Source of the DNA: Candidatus Woesearchaeota archaeon
GTDB lineage: Archaea > Nanoarchaeota > Nanoarchaeia > Woesearchaeales > JAGVZT01
DNA: 64,000 bases
Reading direction: 5' to 3'
NCBI GenBank assembly: GCA_017608295.1
Contig: JAFCGF010000001.1
Coordinates: forward strand, 248,001-312,000
Positions 1-8,407 of this stretch are shown in pieces (within the stretch, counting starts at the first letter, position 1; every line of letters starts with the position of its first letter). The notes under the pieces are model-generated. The model was not told the origin of the DNA. It made no database searches and saw only the letters and a list, made by a program, of their open reading frames with translations. The position numbers were made by a program, and so were the translations under genes.

Positions 1-2
1 AC

Positions 3-668
3 ATATTCTACAATGAGGTGCTGAAGAGCAAATCAACTGCGGTTTATCTTAGCCTTGAGCAGTCGTCCTCATCGCTCATAAAGCACGTTGTCAACATGGG
101 CTATGACCTCACTAAAATCCCTGTTGAAATCATGGAGGATATCTCTAAGCTCCCAGCAACCCTGAAGAAAGTCAAGGCTTCGAAAGACGGGATGCTGGTC
201 TTCATTGATGTTGGTGCGGTGCGGAAGCAGCTCAAGGCCGTAACAGATGCCCCAAGTGGAGACTGGGTGAATGTGCTGAAGAATGTCCTCAAAAAGTTCC
301 GCGCACAGGCGAAGATAGACCTCTTCTGCCTTGACTCACTCTCAGCCCTCTATGTCCTGTCGGACATGAAGAATCCGAGAGCAGAGCTTTTCCATGTCTT
401 TGAGTTCCTCAGAGACTCTGATGTGACCTCATACCTTATCTCCGAGATGCCGCTGGACAAGACCAAGTTCAGCGACTATGAAATTGAGGATTTCCTTGCT
501 GACGGTGTTATCATGCTTGAGCTGAAAGCGCGCCAGAGGCGTGTGATGCGCGAGATTTCAATAGTGAAGATGCGTTCCACGAACGTCAATACAGATATCT
601 TCACACTGGAATTCTCCGAAAAGAACAAGTTCAAGGCCCTGCACGGCGGACAGACACCACTCGTCTAA
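3..668 (+). CDS. KaiC-like RecA-superfamily ATPase, 5'-truncated by the window edge
   Basis: The frame is already open at base 3 and reads IFYNEVLKSKS before the first GTG (18), so the true start and the Walker A loop lie upstream of the window. What remains is a typical C-terminal part of a KaiC/RAD55-type RecA fold: the strand VYLSLEQSS after the missing P-loop helix, a Walker B strand LFCLDSLSAL, the block FLADGVIMLE and the C-terminal KaiC signature ISIVKMRST. Proteins of this family are cytosolic ATPases used in signalling or assembly; the role of this one is unknown. It converges on the operon at 665-4140, which encodes related proteins, with a 4-nt overlap of the two 3' ends. The family call is firm; the function is not known. 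Confidence 0.8.
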   Translation: MFYNEVLKSKSTAVYLSLEQSSSSLIKHVVNMGYDLTKIPVEIMEDISKLPATLKKVKASKDGMLVFIDVGAVRKQLKAVTDAPSGDWVNVLKNVLKKFRAQAKIDLFCLDSLSALYVLSDMKNPRAELFHVFEFLRDSDVTSYLISEMPLDKTKFSDYEIEDFLADGVIMLELKARQRRVMREISIVKMRSTNVNTDIFTLEFSEKNKFKALHGGQTPLV

Positions 669-1189
669 TTTTGCGTGCGGTCATCTTCAGGAGTCATGTC
701 AATAGTCTTATCGATGATATAATTCAGGCGAGTGCGGTAATTCTTGTTCATGTTCTCTTCGAGGGCAGTGAACAGGACCTCGCACCCGAACATATCTGCA
801 GTGTCTCCAATTTTTTTGAGATAGCTCAGGCTTTCCTCTTCCTTGAGGAAGATGAGCAAAGTAGTGATGGAGTCGAACACTACAAGTGAAAATTTCTCCT
901 TTGCCAGGGCTTCTGCGAGAGTTTGCTGGATTTCGTCGAGGGCAGATGGCGATGAGACATAAATGCAGTTGTCTTGAGCGGGGGCGTTTGGCACCACTGA
1001 ATGCGTCACAGCGTCGACAATCCTGAATCTGGAGAAATCCATGTGGCTTTCCATGATGACTGGTTTCAGCGCCAGCAGGGGCTTGTTCAGGGAGACGTAG
1101 CAGACATTCCCTTTATCATAGACCTCTGAGATAGTTGCGAGCATTTTTGATGTGTATTCCCAGAAAGGGAGCAAAACGAGGAATCTCAT
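665..1189 (-). CDS. RecA/KaiC-fold protein without Walker A (pseudo-ATPase)
   Basis: A 174-residue protein, last of a four-gene operon, 9 nt after the preceding gene. The ATG at 1189 follows a good ribosome site (GAGGTGG). It has the strand order of a KaiC domain: an opening strand MRFLVLLPF, then VCYVSLNKP, a middle segment YVSSPSALDEI and a Walker-B-like strand LVVFDSITTLL. Where the P-loop should lie there is PFWEYTSK, with no GxxxxGKT, so ATP binding by the usual mode is unlikely. It is clearly a paralogue of the gene at 3460-4140 (shared VCYVSLNKP/ICYVSLNKP and SSPSALxEI). I infer a regulatory or scaffolding subunit for the two-domain KaiC encoded in the same operon. No function can be assigned. 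Confidence 0.65.
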   Translation of the reverse strand: MRFLVLLPFWEYTSKMLATISEVYDKGNVCYVSLNKPLLALKPVIMESHMDFSRFRIVDAVTHSVVPNAPAQDNCIYVSSPSALDEIQQTLAEALAKEKFSLVVFDSITTLLIFLKEEESLSYLKKIGDTADMFGCEVLFTALEENMNKNYRTRLNYIIDKTIDMTPEDDRTQN

Positions 1190-1198
1190 CTTGCCACC

Positions 1199-1804
1199 TC
1201 ACTCGGGTACATTAATGAATTCATCTATCATGGGCTTTATCTGATTGATGAGCCTATCATTTGTCGATCCCTTCGCTGTTGTCATCATCACAAGGATGGC
1301 ATTCACATGCTCCGCCTTCAGGTGCTCAGCTATCGCAGTCGTGAATTGCACAATACGTGGAAGTGAGTTATAAAGGAGGATTGTCGTGAGTGAGTCGAAG
1401 ATGACAAACCTGTCCTTGCCCTTTATTTTATCCAGATAATTCTTGATGGCGTTGCTGATGGACTGGATATTTATTGGTGAAGAGACGAACTCACAATAGG
1501 GAGTACTCTGCGGCTCAAGCCCGTACATCTTGGAGATGACATCGACAAAATATACCTTGGACACGTCGACTCCGTTATTCTCGAAAATTTTCGTCATTTC
1601 AGGATAGCCTTTCAGCGTACTCATATACACCCCTGAGCAGCCCCTTTCCTTGGTCAGTACCTTCAGAATCTCAAGGGTCACCTGGAGGTGGAAATTCTGG
1701 GGAGTGTCAATAAGAGTAATCCTCCCCCAATTGCTTTTGGGATGGTGAAACTGAGTCTTGAGGAATTTACTGAAGTCCGGGGGGGGAATAGTATGTTCTG
1801 CCAT
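1199..1804 (-). CDS. RecA/KaiC-fold protein with degenerate P-loop
   Basis: About 201 residues. I place the start at the ATG at 1804, which has AAGGTGA just upstream; a GTG at 1813 in the same frame overlaps the stop of the previous gene. The fold again looks like a KaiC domain: a strand ITLIDTP, then SGVYMSTLKG, VSSPINIQSI and a Walker B strand FVIFDSLTTILL. The expected P-loop reads DTPQNFHLQ, lacking the glycines and the GKT triad. It lies between the two-domain KaiC (1806-3431) and another Walker A-less paralogue (665-1189) in the same operon, so the three probably act together. It may be a non-hydrolysing partner of the active ATPase. This is inference from context and sequence. Confidence 0.6.
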   Translation of the reverse strand: MAEHTIPPPDFSKFLKTQFHHPKSNWGRITLIDTPQNFHLQVTLEILKVLTKERGCSGVYMSTLKGYPEMTKIFENNGVDVSKVYFVDVISKMYGLEPQSTPYCEFVSSPINIQSISNAIKNYLDKIKGKDRFVIFDSLTTILLYNSLPRIVQFTTAIAEHLKAEHVNAILVMMTTAKGSTNDRLINQIKPMIDEFINVPE

Positions 1805-1805
1805 A

Positions 1806-3431
1806 TCACTCACCTTCCTTCGCGAGGTCCTTGAACGCCTTCAGCATCTTGTCCTTCGCCACCTCGTGTTGTATGTTTCCGGTCAGCACACCCTGCACGC
1901 CCTTGAATGCGGCCATCACGTGGATACCGTCTTTCTTGATGACGTATTCTCTCAGGCGCTTGTCATGGTCGCTTCCACGCACCTTGATAACAGTGATGAA
2001 CCTTTTCATCACTGACTTGATTTCGACATACTTCAACATGACAATGTTGTCTGGAATAGTCGAAATGTGGCCTTGCGTCAATCCAGTGGTCTGGAAGAGC
2101 CCCTCGCTCGCGTTGATGATGATATTCGTTGAGCCATGGCTCTTGAGGAAGACATTCACTTTGTGGGCGTACCCCAGGAGATTATCTCGTGTGAAGCCCT
2201 TCTCCAGGCTTGAGAGTGAGTCAATCACTACCCTATCAGGCTTAAACTTTTCAACTTCTTCTTTCACCAGCTGGAGATGCTCTTCATAGGTGAGGCTCTC
2301 TGGGAACCTGCACACAACCCTGAATAGGCCCTCTTTCTCAAGTTTCTCTAAATCAATTCCCGGGCAGGCCTTCGCATTCTTGTATATCTGTGCCTTTGAT
2401 TCCTCAAAATTTAAGAGCAGGCACCTTTGCTTTTCCTTTACCCCTTCTGCGAGAAATTTCAACCCAAACACAGTCTTTCCAGTGCCGGATGAGCCCGTGA
2501 GAAGCGTTGTCGAATTCTGGTAGACGCCGCCTTCAATCATCTTGTCCAGCCCCAGGATACCTGTTTTGAGGCGCTTGTCTGGTATATCTCCCACTTCTTC
2601 CAGCTTTACCTGTGAGAAGTAATTGTGGCCGTTCTTGTTAATGACATAATATTGTGGCGAAGGGTCAAAATTGGTGCCCCGCATCTTCACAATCTGCAGT
2701 GCTCGGGTCACGTCCTCGCCACGCTGGATGTAGTTCAGCTTGAGAATGCCGTCGGCGATAAACTCTTCGATACCAAAGGGCGAGTACATCTTATCGGCAG
2801 ATGCCACCTCGCTGGTGAGGATGGTGGTGCAGTCCAGGTTGGAGAGCATTGTCCCGAGCCGAAAGATGAATGTGCGAATGAGGTTCTCTTCCTTGAGGCG
2901 ATAGCATACAGCAGTGACCGAATCAAGCACAAGCCTCTTGGCACCCATTCCTTCCACGAGGTTTTTGATGACAGAAAGTACGTTTTCGACATCCTGCCAT
3001 TTCATCATATCCTTAGTGTAATCTATGTTGAGATCCTGCATGATGCTCCGTAAGTCAGTCATGTGGAGCTGCATGGGATTGATAGCTGTTTGGTCAAAGA
3101 ACGCGAACTTGTTCAGGTTCCTGAGAGCCTTGAACACCGGCTCAGTCGTGGTGATGTAAATGCCTGGCTCATCATATTTCTTGAAGCCGTTGAACAGCCA
3201 CTGCATCGCGAGTATTGTTTTTCCGACACCACTCCCTCCTGCGAGGAGGACGCACGCCCCAGCAGGAAGACCCCCATTGAGAGCCTCGTCGAGCGCGGGG
3301 ATTCCTGTCTGGCTCAGTAAAGGCTTTTCTATAAGGGGTGCCTCTGTTTTCTTTACTTGCGCCATTTTTGCTTTCTTTGGAGTGGTTTTCTTGACAGCTT
3401 TCTTCGCCGTTTTTTTCTTTTGAGTTGCCAT
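1806..3431 (-). CDS. Two-domain KaiC-family ATPase
   Basis: 541 residues with two complete RecA-like KaiC domains. Domain 1 has Walker A GGSGVGKT (65-72) and Walker B LVLDSVTAV (about 167-175). Domain 2 has Walker A GSSGTGKT (313-320), the EE pair in LLLNFEES and Walker B RVVIDSLSSL. Domain 1 shows only one acidic residue at the corresponding place (TTTEP), so the two ATP sites may differ in activity. The first 30 residues are very Lys-rich, like those of several glycosyltransferases in this window. The ATG at 3431 follows AGAGGT. It is the second gene of an operon whose other members are RecA-like proteins without Walker A. KaiC-family ATPases form hexamers and serve in clocks, motility or signalling; the pathway here is unknown. 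Confidence 0.9.
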   Translation of the reverse strand: MATQKKKTAKKAVKKTTPKKAKMAQVKKTEAPLIEKPLLSQTGIPALDEALNGGLPAGACVLLAGGSGVGKTILAMQWLFNGFKKYDEPGIYITTTEPVFKALRNLNKFAFFDQTAINPMQLHMTDLRSIMQDLNIDYTKDMMKWQDVENVLSVIKNLVEGMGAKRLVLDSVTAVCYRLKEENLIRTFIFRLGTMLSNLDCTTILTSEVASADKMYSPFGIEEFIADGILKLNYIQRGEDVTRALQIVKMRGTNFDPSPQYYVINKNGHNYFSQVKLEEVGDIPDKRLKTGILGLDKMIEGGVYQNSTTLLTGSSGTGKTVFGLKFLAEGVKEKQRCLLLNFEESKAQIYKNAKACPGIDLEKLEKEGLFRVVCRFPESLTYEEHLQLVKEEVEKFKPDRVVIDSLSSLEKGFTRDNLLGYAHKVNVFLKSHGSTNIIINASEGLFQTTGLTQGHISTIPDNIVMLKYVEIKSVMKRFITVIKVRGSDHDKRLREYVIKKDGIHVMAAFKGVQGVLTGNIQHEVAKDKMLKAFKDLAKEGE

Positions 3432-3459
3432 AGTGTTACCTCTTTAGTCTAATATGATT

Positions 3460-4140
3460 TTAATTTTTTGGAGGAGGGGGAGGGGCATCGTGCTGGGGCT
3501 TTTTCTTCCCGAACAGCTTCTTCATGAGCCCTCCCTTTTTTTCTTTTTCCACGTGATGCGCTGCTGCCACTGGTTTCTGCTGTTGGCTTTTCTGTGCCTG
3601 CTCATGCTCTCCTGGCTGGAGCTGGATGTCCTTCGCATAGTCCCGCACGACATCGACGAGCATATTCAGCTCGCGGAGGAGCTGCTGGCTCATGTCCTCT
3701 TTGAGGCAGATGAAGGCTCCATGGCATCCTTTGACAGATGCCTTGGTGATGAGCATATGAAGGAACTTCAGCACCACCTGTGGCTGTTCGTACACCAATA
3801 CTGTTGAGATGGAATCAAGAATCAATGCCCCAAAATCCTCATGTTCGAGGAGCTGGCTGAACATTGTGTATATTTCTCCAAGAGCAGAGGGAGATGAGAC
3901 AAAGCTGCAGCCCTCAATGGGCTTTGGGTTTGGGATTGCCATCCGTGTCACTGCGTCGATGATGTGGAAGCGTTCAGGGTCGAGCCCCTCCCCCTGGAAT
4001 GTTGCAATCATCGCCTTGCAGGGCTTGTTCAGCGAGACATAGCATATTTTCTTATCCCCTGTGTCGCGGTACACTCCCTTGACTATTTGGGTCATGATGG
4101 GCACAAAGCCCTCGAACGGCACAAGGGTGAGGATATTCAT
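3460..4140 (-). CDS. RecA/KaiC-fold pseudo-ATPase with charged C-terminal tail
   Basis: 226 residues, first gene of the minus-strand operon, 28 nt before the two-domain KaiC. The N-terminal 165 residues match the 665-1189 paralogue: strand MNILTLVPF, then ICYVSLNKP, SSPSALGEI and a Walker-B-like ALILDSISTVL. There is no GxxxxGKT loop (VPFEGFVPIM stands in its place). The last 60 residues are Gln/Lys/Pro-rich and include GGLMKKLFGKKKP, a short basic amphipathic stretch that could touch the membrane, followed by a run of prolines. A TATA-like element at about 4174-4180 lies 35 nt upstream of the ATG. Its role is unknown; a regulatory partner of the neighbouring KaiC is the simplest guess. Confidence 0.65.
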   Translation of the reverse strand: MNILTLVPFEGFVPIMTQIVKGVYRDTGDKKICYVSLNKPCKAMIATFQGEGLDPERFHIIDAVTRMAIPNPKPIEGCSFVSSPSALGEIYTMFSQLLEHEDFGALILDSISTVLVYEQPQVVLKFLHMLITKASVKGCHGAFICLKEDMSQQLLRELNMLVDVVRDYAKDIQLQPGEHEQAQKSQQQKPVAAAHHVEKEKKGGLMKKLFGKKKPQHDAPPPPPKN

Positions 4141-4173
4141 ATAACTACCAGTGATATCCCCCCAAAGGGGATA

Positions 4174-4188
4174 CTTAAATGTTTTGCT
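4174..4188 (-). promoter_or_regulatory. Promoter element for the KaiC operon
   Basis: The minus strand reads AGCAAAACATTTAAG, a BRE-like A-rich stretch followed by TATA-like TTTAAG, placed about 35 nt before the ATG at 4140. The identical 15 bases occur upstream of the YfhO-like gene at 10983-10997. Confidence 0.5.
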
Positions 4189-4220
4189 CGTGAGAGGCGG
4201 CGAGTGGCAGCGGATAAAGA

Positions 4221-4228
4221 TTTATATA
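4221..4228 (+). promoter_or_regulatory. TATA box for the GT-C membrane protein gene
   Basis: TTTATATA preceded by a purine-rich BRE-like GATAAAGA. A start of transcription near 4247-4252 would leave a short leader carrying GGGGGA just before the ATG at 4265, which rules out the earlier in-frame ATG at 4151. Confidence 0.6.
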
Positions 4229-4264
4229 GGGTCTGGGCTTGTCTTGCCCGCAGGGGGAATGCTC

Positions 4265-5983
4265 ATGTCTGACGACGAATCTTTGGATATATCACTCGAA
4301 AGGGTGCTTCCGTTTCTCAAGAGATGGGGCCCACTCTTTGTGCTATTAGCCATACTGCTCTGGGGCTATAGCCTTAGGGCATATCACATCAACTATCCTG
4401 TGATTGGATATCACAATACCAAAGAGGCGCACACTCTTGGAGAGGCATTCACTTTCTACAAAGGTGAGTCTGTTGTTGCCGGCCATCAGAATTATTATGC
4501 CTTGAGCGATCCTGCTCAGGGTCTCCATGCAGACAATTTCCCCATACTTGGCTGGATTATCGTCCTGTTCTGGAATATTTTCGGTCTTGAGCTCTGGCCT
4601 GCACGGCTCGTGGTTATACTGTTCTCTTTAGGCACAATTGCGCTGACCTATATTGTGGCGAAGCAGCTCTTCAAGAAAGAGGATGTGTCCCTGTTCGCAG
4701 CTCTTGTCACTGCTGCCTGCCCCTTGCTCGTGTTCTTCGGCAGGAACGTGCAGTATGATGTGCCTGCCACATTATTTCTCATGGCAGGTATTGCTGCCTA
4801 TCTGCAGTGGCGAAAAATACCCGAGACGAAATGGTTCTTCCTGATGAGCCTGTCCATCGCATTCGCAGCTGTGAGCAAGTGGCCAACGCTCATCATGGTT
4901 GTCCCTATACTCATTACCTTTCCCTATAGCAGACTCTGGCCTCTCGAGGAACTGAAAAAGAACTATAAGCAATACCTGACCGCGATTCCCCCGTTTATTT
5001 TGATGGTGTGGTGGTGGTTCTTTTCCAAGACGTTCAACCCTAATACTGCAGTCTCTCTCACAAGGGATTCGACAGCCCATATGAGCCAGTTTTTCACATC
5101 GCGATGGTGGCAGATAGTGTACCAATATGCCATCACAGATAATTTCTCGTTATGGGGCCTGCGATGGGCGCTTGCCGGCGTAGTGCTGTCCATCGTCTTC
5201 ATCAAGAAGTTCCGATACCGCTTCATCGCCATATGGTCCCTGAGCTTCCTGCTCTATGGCTTCATGTTCGCCAACTTCCTCAGCCACCATAATTATTACC
5301 AGGTTCCCTTTGCGCCCCTCTGGGGGATTCTTGTGGCTCTAGCCCTGACATTCCTTGCTTCAGTCATCCCAAAAGTGAAAATGGGCTCTGCAATTCCCGG
5401 AAAGGCTGTCAGGTGGGTAGTTCTGCTTGCCTTCTTCTTTTTCGTGCTCCTTCCCCCATTTACCGAGAGTGCGAATAGGCAGTTCGCGACGCAGTTCTAC
5501 GGCCTTGACGTGGCTGGTAATTATATCGTGGAGCGCGCGAACGACAATGATTTGATACTTGATTCAGCCCACCAGGACAGGGGCTTGCTCTGGCATTCCA
5601 AGCATGATCTCGTGGTGAGTGCGAATCTTACTGACATCATGAAGAAAGAGGAAGAGGGCAGTCTCAGATGGGCATTTGCCTACCAATGGGGCATCAATAA
5701 GGTAGGTGTCGGCGTTCCATTGCTTGCCATCCCTGAGATTGCTGACCATATCTATTCAAATTATACGCTGAGGCAGTTTGCCTTTTTTATTGTGCCAGGT
5801 CCAGGGGGCCAGCAGCAGGTGCAGGAGATGTATTATCTCTACAGGTACGGGGGCTCATCTCCCACGCGGGAGGAATTCCTTAACAATCTTAGCACTATAG
5901 TGCAGTCATACCCCATCCAGAAGCGTGTGTACGACGACCCCTATGGCCGGCAGATAGAGCTGTTATACCTGACGTTTGATTGA
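4265..5983 (+). CDS. Polytopic GT-C-type glycosyltransferase (ArnT/PMT_2-like)
   Basis: About 572 residues from the ATG at 4265, chosen because GGGGGA lies 7 nt upstream and a TATA box lies 37 nt upstream. It has a short acidic cytosolic N-terminus, then roughly a dozen membrane segments and an extracytoplasmic C-terminal part. The first outside loop carries NTKEAH where PMT_2 enzymes have an acidic catalytic motif, followed by FPILGWIIVLFWNIFG, the usual PxLG helix. Members move a sugar from a lipid-phosphate donor to a lipid or protein on the outer face. Donor and acceptor cannot be read from sequence. The next gene (6009) is a flippase-like membrane protein in the same operon, which fits lipid-linked glycan handling. 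Confidence 0.75.
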   Translation: MSDDESLDISLERVLPFLKRWGPLFVLLAILLWGYSLRAYHINYPVIGYHNTKEAHTLGEAFTFYKGESVVAGHQNYYALSDPAQGLHADNFPILGWIIVLFWNIFGLELWPARLVVILFSLGTIALTYIVAKQLFKKEDVSLFAALVTAACPLLVFFGRNVQYDVPATLFLMAGIAAYLQWRKIPETKWFFLMSLSIAFAAVSKWPTLIMVVPILITFPYSRLWPLEELKKNYKQYLTAIPPFILMVWWWFFSKTFNPNTAVSLTRDSTAHMSQFFTSRWWQIVYQYAITDNFSLWGLRWALAGVVLSIVFIKKFRYRFIAIWSLSFLLYGFMFANFLSHHNYYQVPFAPLWGILVALALTFLASVIPKVKMGSAIPGKAVRWVVLLAFFFFVLLPPFTESANRQFATQFYGLDVAGNYIVERANDNDLILDSAHQDRGLLWHSKHDLVVSANLTDIMKKEEEGSLRWAFAYQWGINKVGVGVPLLAIPEIADHIYSNYTLRQFAFFIVPGPGGQQQVQEMYYLYRYGGSSPTREEFLNNLSTIVQSYPIQKRVYDDPYGRQIELLYLTFD

Positions 5984-6008
5984 TAAGGAGCTGATTAGGG
6001 AGGAACTT

Positions 6009-6965
6009 ATGGGTGAGCGCACATCATCACGGCTGCTGCTTTTGCTTAAGGCAGCAGTGGGAATTGCACTGCTTGTTGTCGTGCTGAAGCAGGTTGACTT
6101 CTCTGTGATGAAAGGTATCCAGCTGTCTTGGGGATGGCTGCTTCTCGCGTTTATCCTCGGCCTTGTCATTATACTCTTCAAGGCGATGCGGTGGAAATCT
6201 GTGCTTTCGAGTTACTTTGGACATGATTTACATTTGAGCGATGCGATGCCTATACTCTTCATAGGCCAGCTCTTCGGCTTCGCAACCCCTTCGAGAGTGG
6301 GGGATTTCATCAGGGCGAACTATGTGAAGAAGAATCTTGGCCTGAAAAAAGGCGCATTATCGGTTGCGTTCGAGAATCTCATGGACCTCGCAATGATGTT
6401 CGGTTTATCTGCAATCGCCGTCATAGTCTTTTTCGATGAGTTTGTCTCGCTGTTCACGTTCAGCATGCCAGGATGGGGAATAGTAGTGTTCATAGTGTTG
6501 GGTGCAGCGGCAGCAGTAGTCGCGCTTCTCGCCTGGTTTGAGCATCCCCTGCTCGGCGGAGTGAGTAAGCAGGTAAGGGAGCTTAAGGAAGCCCTGAAAA
6601 AGCTATGTGATTCCCTTACTGTGGGGGCGCTGGCGTACCAGCTTTGCTTGACAGCAGTGACATGGCTCCTGACAGCATTGCTCACCTATGCGTGTGTCGT
6701 CTCCCTTGGCGCGCAGGTCAATTTCATCCTCTTCCTGCTGATAGTGATGCTCCAGAGCGTGCTTGTCCTTGTGCCGGTGACTGTTTTCGGCTTGGGGATA
6801 CGTGAAGGCACATCATATGTGCTTTATCCACTTGTGGGAATCTCGGCTGACCTTGCGATTCCGATTGCATGGCTTGCCATACTCTTTGTGTCTGTGGTTC
6901 CTGCACTGGGGGGAGTGGTGGCCTATTTTATGTATAAGGAAAAGGTCACAGAATACCGTGAGTGA
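6009..6965 (+). CDS. LPG-synthase-TM/UPF0104-family membrane protein
   Basis: About 318 residues from the ATG at 6009, which follows AGGGAGG at a good spacing; an upstream in-frame TTG at 5976 is less likely. There are seven to eight membrane helices. Family signatures seen are the amphipathic segment with FKAMRWKSVL, GFATPSRVGDFIRANYV (PxRxGE-like loop) and the late FGLGIREGTSYVLYP block. These match the lysylphosphatidylglycerol-synthase transmembrane family (AglD-type in haloarchaea, linked to surface glycosylation). It follows the GT-C gene by 25 nt. I infer a role in transport or late transfer of a lipid-linked sugar; the exact activity is open. Confidence 0.8.
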   Translation: MGERTSSRLLLLLKAAVGIALLVVVLKQVDFSVMKGIQLSWGWLLLAFILGLVIILFKAMRWKSVLSSYFGHDLHLSDAMPILFIGQLFGFATPSRVGDFIRANYVKKNLGLKKGALSVAFENLMDLAMMFGLSAIAVIVFFDEFVSLFTFSMPGWGIVVFIVLGAAAAVVALLAWFEHPLLGGVSKQVRELKEALKKLCDSLTVGALAYQLCLTAVTWLLTALLTYACVVSLGAQVNFILFLLIVMLQSVLVLVPVTVFGLGIREGTSYVLYPLVGISADLAIPIAWLAILFVSVVPALGGVVAYFMYKEKVTEYRE

Positions 6966-6970
6966 TGTGA

Positions 6971-8407
6971 TTAGTTCTCGTCAGACGGTTGCATTGGTAC
7001 AGTAACGCCGTCTCCAGTGAAGAAGACCTTGAGCCCCTGCAGCGCCTTCATGATGAACCTGCCGTCTGTGAGCTTGTTGAGATTGTTGAGGATGTAGCTC
7101 GGCCTCATGTAGAATTTCTTGTATGCATCTGCCTGGAACTTGAGCAGCCCTTCTTCAGTCCATCCCTCTGGAATGAAGGGCAGCCTAGGGGCGTGGTCTG
7201 AGTAATATTCCCATTCAGTGCGGACTGTGCCGTGCTTTGGCGCGACTCTGGCAAGCTCAGTCATAGGGTAGGGAGTGAAGACATTGAATGATACCGCGTC
7301 GAGCGGCAGGGAGAGGGCAAAGTCGAGGCTAGATTTCGCTGTTTCTCTAGTCTCTTTTGGCAGCCCGACGATGAATGAGCCATAGACCTTGATGCCGTGG
7401 TCAACAATATTTTTGCTCACCCTGGCAATCTTCTCCTTATCCGCTGTCCTGTTGATGAACTTGAGCATCTCGCTGTCCCCGGATTCAACGCCGAGGTAGA
7501 TAATGTGGCATCCCGCCTTCTTGAGCCAGGTCAAGACCTCGTCATCAAGTGTTTCTACCCTGGTGGAAAGGTTGAACGTGATGTCCAGCCCCTCGTCGAT
7601 GATGCCTTTGCATATCTTGATGGTGCGCTTCTTGTTGACTGTGAAAGTGTCGTCCTCGATTGAGATGTGCTCGGCATTGTATCTTTCCTTGAGATGGCGC
7701 AGCTCCTCAATCACGTAGCGGGCGCTGTGTGCCCTCCATCTCCTGCCGAACATCCACTGGTCGCAGTATGAGCAGTTGTACGGGCAGCCGCGGCTTGTTA
7801 TTACACTTACAGTGAGGCCCCTTCCTCTTGTGGGGGTCTGGCTGTATCTGCTGAGGTCGCCAAAGAGGTCACGGGAGGGCCATGCCACGCTGTCGATATT
7901 TGATATCTTCTCGCTAGGAGCAGTGGCCTTGATACCCTTTCCTTTCCTGTAGAGCAGGCCCTTCACTCCAGAGAGATCCTTGCCGCTTTCAAGTGCCCCC
8001 ATAAGTCTTGGAGCGGTCACCTCCCCCTCTCCCATCACTCCTATGTCGAGGTCAGGGCATTCCTTCATAGTCTGCGTTCCGGTTGCGCTGAGGTGCACTC
8101 CTCCATATACTGTCCTGATGCTGGGGTCGATACTTTTCACAAGTGAAAAGAGCCTTTTTGCCTTGAGATAGGTGATGGTGGTGGAAGTGACACCGACAAC
8201 ATCTGGAGAATACTGTTTGATGATTCTGCCGAGGTCCTGCATAGTTATCTTGTCGGCGACTCCGTCAACGACCTTCACTTCGTGGTCATGGCGTATGCTC
8301 GAAGCGATGTAGCCCAAGCTCAGGGGAGGCATCATCGGCGCTCCGAACGCATGCCTCCCATAAGTCTCTTCGTCGAGAACAGGAGGATACACAAGAAGGA
8401 CTCTCAT
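6971..8407 (-). CDS. B12-binding-domain radical SAM protein (A)
   Basis: 478 residues. The N-terminal third is a cobalamin-binding-type Rossmann domain (VLLVYPPV start, VKVVDGVADK, YGGVHLSATG), lacking the classical DxHxxG His. The middle is a radical SAM barrel with the cluster motif SRGCPYNCSYC (CxxxCxxC). The C-terminal part ends in the FYMRPSYILNNL block also seen in copies at 28462 and 32193. Relatives in the BchE/methyltransferase class alkylate or rearrange unactivated carbons, or modify lipids. Its start overlaps the stop of the YfhO-like gene (ATGA), so both are in one operon. Substrate unknown; a glycan or membrane lipid is plausible from context. Confidence 0.85.
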   Translation of the reverse strand: MRVLLVYPPVLDEETYGRHAFGAPMMPPLSLGYIASSIRHDHEVKVVDGVADKITMQDLGRIIKQYSPDVVGVTSTTITYLKAKRLFSLVKSIDPSIRTVYGGVHLSATGTQTMKECPDLDIGVMGEGEVTAPRLMGALESGKDLSGVKGLLYRKGKGIKATAPSEKISNIDSVAWPSRDLFGDLSRYSQTPTRGRGLTVSVITSRGCPYNCSYCDQWMFGRRWRAHSARYVIEELRHLKERYNAEHISIEDDTFTVNKKRTIKICKGIIDEGLDITFNLSTRVETLDDEVLTWLKKAGCHIIYLGVESGDSEMLKFINRTADKEKIARVSKNIVDHGIKVYGSFIVGLPKETRETAKSSLDFALSLPLDAVSFNVFTPYPMTELARVAPKHGTVRTEWEYYSDHAPRLPFIPEGWTEEGLLKFQADAYKKFYMRPSYILNNLNKLTDGRFIMKALQGLKVFFTGDGVTVPMQPSDEN

